Shown here: in pieces, positions 59,918-64,000 of the stretch
How the letters are laid out: every line of letters starts with the position of its first letter
Position numbering within the stretch: position 1 is the first letter of the stretch
Source: Palsa-506 sp963786975
Lineage (GTDB): Bacteria > Actinomycetota > Actinomycetes > Streptosporangiales > Streptosporangiaceae
Direction: 5' to 3'
Length of the DNA: 64,000 nucleotides
Assembly (NCBI GenBank): GCA_963786975.1
Contig: CAWBBE010000011.1
Coordinates: 930,001-994,000, forward strand
The notes under the pieces: model-generated
Database searches by the model: none
What the model was told of the DNA's origin: nothing
The model's input: the letters and a program-made list of their open reading frames with translations, nothing else
Program-made: the position numbers and the translations under genes

Positions 59918-61771
59918 ATGGTGACGGAAGAGGTCCTGCGGCAGCGGACGGCGATGGAAGCGGCGGCGGCGGGCCGCACGCTCTGCGACCAGCTGGCGAT
60001 CACGGCGGAGACCTGGGGCGACCTGCCCGCCTACTCGGACCGGGACGGCGGCCCGTGGCAGACGATCAGCTGGCGGCAGACCAGGGAGCAGGCCCTGGTG
60101 CTGGCCGCCGGCTTCATCACGCTCGGGCTGCAGCCAGGCGAGCGGGTCGTGCTGATGATGGCGAACCGGGTGGAGCACGCGCTGGCCGACTTCGCCGCCG
60201 TGCACGCCGGGGGAGTGCCGGTGACGTTCTACGCCACGCTGGCAGCCGACCAGATCGGCTACATGGCCGCCGACTGCGACGCGCGGATCGCCGTGCTCGA
60301 CGGCGCGGCCGAGCTGGCCAGGTGGGAGGCGGTGCTGGCCGGCCTGCCCGGGCTGAAGAAGATCATCGTGCGCGACGCAGGCGCCTGCCCGGCGGGCGAC
60401 CGTTACCTCAGCTGGCAGGACTTCACCGCGCTGGGAGCCGGCCGGCGGGCCGCCGCGCCGGAGGAGGTGGCCAGCCGGGTCGCGGACATCCGCCCGCCGG
60501 ACCCGGCCACCCTGCTCTACACCTCGGGCACCACCGGTAACCCCAAGGGCGTCGTCATCACGCACGCGAGCATCATGTACGAGCTGGCCACCGGCACCGA
60601 GTCCGGCACCGCCCCGCAGCACGTCCGGTGGGTGTCCTACCTGCCGCTGGCGCACATCGCCGAGCGGATCTTCACCCTCTACCTGGCCGTCTACAACGGC
60701 GGGCACACCTACTTCTGCCACAATGCGGCAACCGAGCTGGTTGGCTGCATCGGCGAGGTGAAGCCGACGGCGTTCTTCGGCGTACCACGGGTGTGGGAGA
60801 AGGTGCAGGCCGGGATCCAGGCGCTGCTCGCCATAGAGCAGGACGAGGGCAAGCGCGCGGCCGTGGCGGCGGCAATGGCGACCGGCCTGCGGTACGTGCG
60901 GAGCTGCCAGTACGGCCAGAGCACGCCGGACGACCTGGCTGCCGAGTTCGCCGGGGCCGAGGAGAGCGTGCTGCGGCCGATCCGCTCGCTGCTCGGGCTC
61001 GGCGACGCCGAGATCGTGATCAGCGCCGCGGCGCCGCTGCCGCCGGACGTGGGCGAGTTCTTCGCCGGCCTCGGCCTGCGGATCCTGGATGTATACGGCA
61101 TGACCGAGACCACCGGCGCGTTCACCGCCAACACGCTGGAGGCATTCAAGCTCGGCACGGTGGGGCGGCCGGTGCCCGGCATGGAGGTCAGGATCGATGA
61201 CGATGGCGAGATCCTGGTGCGCGGCCCGCTGAACTCGCCTGGCTACCTCAACCTGCCGGAGAAGACCGCCGACCTGATCGACGCCGACGGCTGGCTGCAC
61301 ACCGGGGACATCGGGTCGCTGGACGGCGACGGCTTCCTGTCCGTGCTGGACCGCAAGAAGGAGCTGATCATCACTTCCGGCGGCGAGAACATCGCCCCGG
61401 CGGCGATCGAGGGCCTGCTCGTCGCGCATCCGCTGGTCGGCCAGGCGCTCGCGTTCGGCGACCGGCGTCCGTACGTGGTGGCGCTGCTCACGCTGGACGG
61501 CGAGGTCGCGCCGGCCTGGGCGCGGGCACGCGGGATCGAGCCGGGCTCGCTGGCGGAGCTGGCCGGCCACCCGGACGTGCTCGCCGCCGTCGGGGAGGCC
61601 GTCGCGGCGGCGAACGCCCGGCTGGCCCGGGTGCAGCAGGTAAAGGCCTGGCGGCTGCTGCCGGTGGAATGGACCGCGGAGAGCGAGGAGCTGACCCCGA
61701 CGCTGAAGCTCAAGCGCCGCATCGTGCACGCCAAGTACGCCGACGTCATCGACGCGCTCTACGCGGGCTGA
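59918..61771 (+). CDS. AMP-forming long-chain acyl-CoA synthetase (FadD-like)
   Basis: Activates a carboxylic acid as acyl-AMP then acyl-CoA. The 617 residues have the P-loop LLYTSGTTGNPKGVVITH, SYLPLAHIAERIF, DVYGMTETTGAFT, LHTGDIGSLDGDGFLSVLDR and the C-terminal lysine in LTPTLKLKRRIV; the FadD15-type layout fits long-chain substrates. GGAGG at 59910-59914 supports ATG 59918 or GTG 59921. Stand-alone gene. Confidence 0.93.
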   Translation: MVTEEVLRQRTAMEAAAAGRTLCDQLAITAETWGDLPAYSDRDGGPWQTISWRQTREQALVLAAGFITLGLQPGERVVLMMANRVEHALADFAAVHAGGVPVTFYATLAADQIGYMAADCDARIAVLDGAAELARWEAVLAGLPGLKKIIVRDAGACPAGDRYLSWQDFTALGAGRRAAAPEEVASRVADIRPPDPATLLYTSGTTGNPKGVVITHASIMYELATGTESGTAPQHVRWVSYLPLAHIAERIFTLYLAVYNGGHTYFCHNAATELVGCIGEVKPTAFFGVPRVWEKVQAGIQALLAIEQDEGKRAAVAAAMATGLRYVRSCQYGQSTPDDLAAEFAGAEESVLRPIRSLLGLGDAEIVISAAAPLPPDVGEFFAGLGLRILDVYGMTETTGAFTANTLEAFKLGTVGRPVPGMEVRIDDDGEILVRGPLNSPGYLNLPEKTADLIDADGWLHTGDIGSLDGDGFLSVLDRKKELIITSGGENIAPAAIEGLLVAHPLVGQALAFGDRRPYVVALLTLDGEVAPAWARARGIEPGSLAELAGHPDVLAAVGEAVAAANARLARVQQVKAWRLLPVEWTAESEELTPTLKLKRRIVHAKYADVIDALYAG

Positions 61772-61791
61772 GCGGAGTCGTCCTCGGGCCC

Positions 61792-61836
61792 GGCCGTCAC
61801 GGGCATCACGGGCATCACGGCCGTCACGGGCATCAC
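61792..61836. repeat. Five tandem 9-bp repeats
   Basis: GGCCGTCAC, GGGCATCAC, GGGCATCAC, GGCCGTCAC, GGGCATCAC in a row between the convergent ends of the acyl-CoA synthetase and the thioesterase. Confidence 0.85.
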
Positions 61837-61858
61837 GGTGGTCCAGCCGGCCCGGCGG

Positions 61859-62377
61859 TCACGGCCGCTGTGGCCGGAAGATCATGCAGCTGCTCGTCGC
61901 CTGCGCGTACAGCTTGCCGTCGGCGCCGGTCAGTCTGGCCTCCGCCAGCGCGGTGCGGGCGCCGAGGTGACTGACGGTGCCCTCGCATAGCAGCCTTCCG
62001 CTAGCCGCCGTGACCGGCCGGATGAACTTCACCGAGAGATCCAGCGAGGTGTAGTAACTGCCGGCCGGCAGCAGGCTATGCACGGCGCAGCCGCAGGCAG
62101 AATCGCAGAGCGTCGCGCATACCCCGCCATGCACCGACCCGATCGGGTTGTAGTGGAACTCGGACGGCGTGATCTCGAAGACGGCCCGGCCCGGTTCGAT
62201 CAGGGCGAGGGTGAAGTCCAGCGTCGCGGTGATCGGCGGCAGCGGCAGCGAGCCGTCCTTCATCGCCTGGAAGAAGTCCCCGCCGCCTAGCTCACGTGCA
62301 GCCGACCCGGCCACCGCCGGATCATCCCACGCATAGGTCCGCTGCCGGAGATCATCCCGGCTGCCCAGGTCAGTCAT
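61859..62377 (-). CDS. PaaI-family hotdog-fold thioesterase
   Basis: A 172-residue thioesterase: the hotdog helix motif NPIGSVHGGVCATLCDSACG, then YYTSLDLSVKFIRPVTAASG and the final strands TALAEARLTGADGKLYAQAT. Such enzymes release free acids from aryl- or acyl-CoA. ATG 62377 with GGAGGGAG upstream; the longer open frame is spurious. Its position opposite the acyl-CoA synthetase is consistent with acyl-CoA turnover. Confidence 0.9.
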   Translation of the reverse strand: MTDLGSRDDLRQRTYAWDDPAVAGSAARELGGGDFFQAMKDGSLPLPPITATLDFTLALIEPGRAVFEITPSEFHYNPIGSVHGGVCATLCDSACGCAVHSLLPAGSYYTSLDLSVKFIRPVTAASGRLLCEGTVSHLGARTALAEARLTGADGKLYAQATSSCMIFRPQRP

Positions 62378-62399
62378 CCCGTGCTCCCTCCGTCGGCCG

Positions 62400-63185
62400 T
62401 CAGGCCCGGACTGCCGCGGCCGGCACCGGGGCCCGGGCCGCTCCGGCTGGCATCGGGCGCCGGGCCGCTCCGGCTGGCCTCCGGGGCCGGGCTGCTCCGG
62501 CCACTGCGGCGGGCCGGGCCAGGGCATCAGGCCGCGGGCTGCCGGGGCGCGCGGCGGGCACCGGCCCGGCCAGCGGGGCGCGGACCAGGACCGAATCGGC
62601 CGTCAGCTCGCAGCTCGCGGCCGGCCAGTGCCGGGCGATCATCGACAGCACTTCGGCGTTGTCCGGCAGCACGTCCATCGTCACCGACCGCGCGCCGCGC
62701 GCGACGGCACGGGCGAGCAGCAGCCGCATCAGCGCTGACCCGATCCCGCGCCGCTGGCAGCCGTCCGCCACTACCAGGCCCACATCGACCGCCGGGACGC
62801 CGTCGGCGCCGGCGGCGTCCACCGCCATTGCATGCCCGACGATCTGGCCATGGCACGACTGGCCGGCGCCGGCCGGGCAGCGGCACTCGGCTACCACGAT
62901 GTCGGCCCCGTTGCCGGCGCCGCACAGGGCGCGCAGCAGCGGGCCGCCCGGCGGTGCCACCCCGGCGAAGAACCGGAGGTACTGAGTCCGCTGCGACAGG
63001 CCGGCGATGAACGACCTGAGCGCCTCCGTGTCTGCCGGGCCGCCCGGCCGGACCTCAGCCGGCCCGATCGCCTCGGGCGGGCCGCCCGGCCGCGCTTCAG
63101 CCGGCCCGATCACCGCAGATACCATGCGATCTTGCTGGGTTCGGTTCACGAACTCAGCTTGGCGCATCATTGCTAAGTCTGTCAA
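62400..63185 (-). CDS. GNAT-family N-acetyltransferase
   Basis: Acetyltransferase domain at about residues 45-190: DTEALRSFIAGLSQRTQYLR, ECRCPAGAGQ, VDVGLVVADGCQRRGIGSAL with the acetyl-CoA loop QRRGIG, and TMDVLPDNAEVLSMIARHW. The N-terminal tail contains a 14-residue in-frame duplication (GPAEARPGGP / GPAEVRPGGP) from a 42-base DNA repeat at 63039-63122, and the last 55 residues are Ala/Pro/Arg-rich. The start is uncertain: ATG 63185 or ATG 63125. Divergent from an HxlR-type regulator. Confidence 0.8.
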   Translation of the reverse strand: MTDLAMMRQAEFVNRTQQDRMVSAVIGPAEARPGGPPEAIGPAEVRPGGPADTEALRSFIAGLSQRTQYLRFFAGVAPPGGPLLRALCGAGNGADIVVAECRCPAGAGQSCHGQIVGHAMAVDAAGADGVPAVDVGLVVADGCQRRGIGSALMRLLLARAVARGARSVTMDVLPDNAEVLSMIARHWPAASCELTADSVLVRAPLAGPVPAARPGSPRPDALARPAAVAGAARPRRPAGAARRPMPAGAARAPVPAAAVRA

Positions 63186-63206
63186 CTGGACTTAGGATCA
63201 CCGGAT

Positions 63207-63683
63207 ATGACCGAGGCGTGGGTGCTCGACTACGACACGCGGAACTGCACGATCGAGGCCGCGCTCCGCGTAGTGGGCGAGAAGTGGACGTTCCTGGTGC
63301 TGCGCGAGGCCTTCAACGGAGTGCGCCGCTTCGAGGACATTCAGCGCCGTACCCGGATGCCGCGGCAGATCCTGAGCAACCGGCTCGGCCGCCTGGTCGA
63401 CGAAGGACTGTTGCGCAAGGTGCCCTACCGCGAGCCTGGCCAGCGGAGTCGCAGCGAGTACCGGCTGACCGAGCGGGGCCTGGACTTGTTCCCGCTGCTC
63501 GTCTCCCTGCTGGAATGGGGCAACAAGCACGCTGCCAGCGGGGACGGTCCGCTGGTCCAGTTGCAGCACCGCGATTGCGGCGCCCCCGTGCGGCTGCGGC
63601 TAAGCTGCGCCGACGGTCACGAACTGGCGTCCGCCCGCGAGGTCACGCCTGTTCCCGGCGCCGGAGCGCGCCGGATCGCCTGA
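63207..63683 (+). CDS. HxlR-family transcriptional regulator
   Basis: A 158-residue winged-helix regulator with the HxlR pattern CTIEAALRVVGEKWTFLVLR, EAFNGVRRFEDIQRRTRMPR, ILSNRLGRLVDEGLLRKVPY and YRLTERGLDLFPLLVSLLEW. A cysteine near the N-terminus (NCTIEA) is where redox-sensing members carry theirs. Only 21 bases separate its ATG from the possible divergent GNAT start, so it may regulate that gene and itself. Confidence 0.92.
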   Translation: MTEAWVLDYDTRNCTIEAALRVVGEKWTFLVLREAFNGVRRFEDIQRRTRMPRQILSNRLGRLVDEGLLRKVPYREPGQRSRSEYRLTERGLDLFPLLVSLLEWGNKHAASGDGPLVQLQHRDCGAPVRLRLSCADGHELASAREVTPVPGAGARRIA

Positions 63684-63766
63684 CCGGCGCCGGGCCGGCC
63701 GATGCGGGGCCGGGCGGCGGGCGATGCGGGCCGGGCGGCAGGGCGATGCAGGCCCGGGCGGCGGAT

Positions 63767-63994
63767 TCAGGCCGGGGGGACAGTGCCGCTGGGCGAGGTC
63801 GACGGCGACTGGGTGGTGCTCGGCGGGACTGACTCCGCCCGGGTCCTGCGCTCGTCCTGGTCCGCCGGGGTAACCGGCGCCCGGTCGGCGGGGACCCGGC
63901 CGGTGATCGTCGGGGACTCGTCATGCTCGCCGGTATAGACAGCGCCGGCCGGCTGGTAGCTCTCCTCCTGGCTCGGGTACGACTCGCTGGCCAC
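63767..63994 (-). CDS. Hypothetical protein, possibly incomplete at the window edge
   Basis: A hydrophilic, Ser/Thr/Pro/Glu-rich stretch (ESYPSQEESYQPAGAVYTGE ... PPSTTQSPSTSPSGTVPPA) that reads like the disordered C-terminal tail of a larger protein. The frame remains open to the right edge of the window; a GTG at 63994 could start it. No domain is seen. Confidence 0.4.
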   Translation of the reverse strand: MASESYPSQEESYQPAGAVYTGEHDESPTITGRVPADRAPVTPADQDERRTRAESVPPSTTQSPSTSPSGTVPPA

Positions 63995-64000
63995 GTGCGC

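Noticed and set aside
61801..61836. 9-bp repeats as a binding array
   Set aside because: They lie between convergent gene ends, where simple slippage repeats are expected; listed only as a repeat.
1..64000. tRNA, rRNA, transposase or phage genes
   Set aside because: None could be recognised on either strand by reading; small RNAs would need a covariance-model search.

Overview
The window is about 72% GC with a strong G/C third-position preference, frequent GTG and TTG starts and many 4-base ATGA/GTGA gene overlaps. It carries actinobacterial hallmarks: OpcA beside glucose-6-phosphate dehydrogenase, a sufR-B-D-Rieske-C-S-U-T operon, an acVLRF1-type release factor, an SCO6745-like protein and a leuA leader-peptide attenuator. 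It looks like a chromosomal segment of a high-GC actinomycete, perhaps of Streptosporangiales type; the genus cannot be read from the sequence. No rRNA, tRNA, CRISPR array, transposase or prophage was seen.

Layout. (1) 1-8.2 kb, minus strand: tkt-tal-zwf-opcA-pgl (pentose phosphate pathway), a decayed RCK fragment at the left edge, and a ctaA-like heme A synthase. (2) 8.2-11.2 kb: an ABC-2 exporter pair and an EamA transporter. (3) 11.4-22 kb, minus strand: a broken AbiEi-like gene, a 26-bp inverted repeat, then an amine-utilisation block read APC permease, glutamine-synthetase-like ligase, aldehyde dehydrogenase, SDR, gamma-glutamyl hydrolase, S10-type peptidase, copper amine oxidase, with a divergent FadR-type regulator. 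(4) 23.2-25.2 kb: a secreted G1 peptidase, an AT-rich degenerate repeat array and an SCO6745-like protein. (5) 25.3-32.7 kb: the suf Fe-S operon and a PadR regulator. (6) 32.9-36.5 kb: an aldehyde dehydrogenase and leuA with its leader. (7) 36.7-43.7 kb: a carbon-fixation island with phosphoribulokinase, a response-regulator/GAF-kinase pair, cbbX, red-type RuBisCO small and large subunits and a LysR regulator. (8) 44-55 kb: SseB-like protein, acVLRF1, ABC-F protein with a probable leader peptide, a small HTH protein, enoyl-CoA hydratase, an ABC exporter, an SDR, a sulfotransferase and a GH15 hydrolase. (9) 55.4-64 kb: a lipoprotein, an SsuABC-like transport operon, a MobA-MoaD-like fusion, an acyl-CoA synthetase, a PaaI thioesterase, a GNAT and an HxlR regulator.

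Metabolically, transketolase in region 1 also serves the Calvin cycle encoded in region 7, so the window holds much of an autotrophic or mixotrophic carbon module, with NADPH from the oxidative pentose phosphate branch and Fe-S assembly nearby.

A caution for users: at least ten otherwise well-conserved genes are split by single-base frame changes, and leuA alone has nine. Most look like sequence errors in C or G runs, but in leuA almost all are insertions. Such genes are given as full spans with the junction stated.
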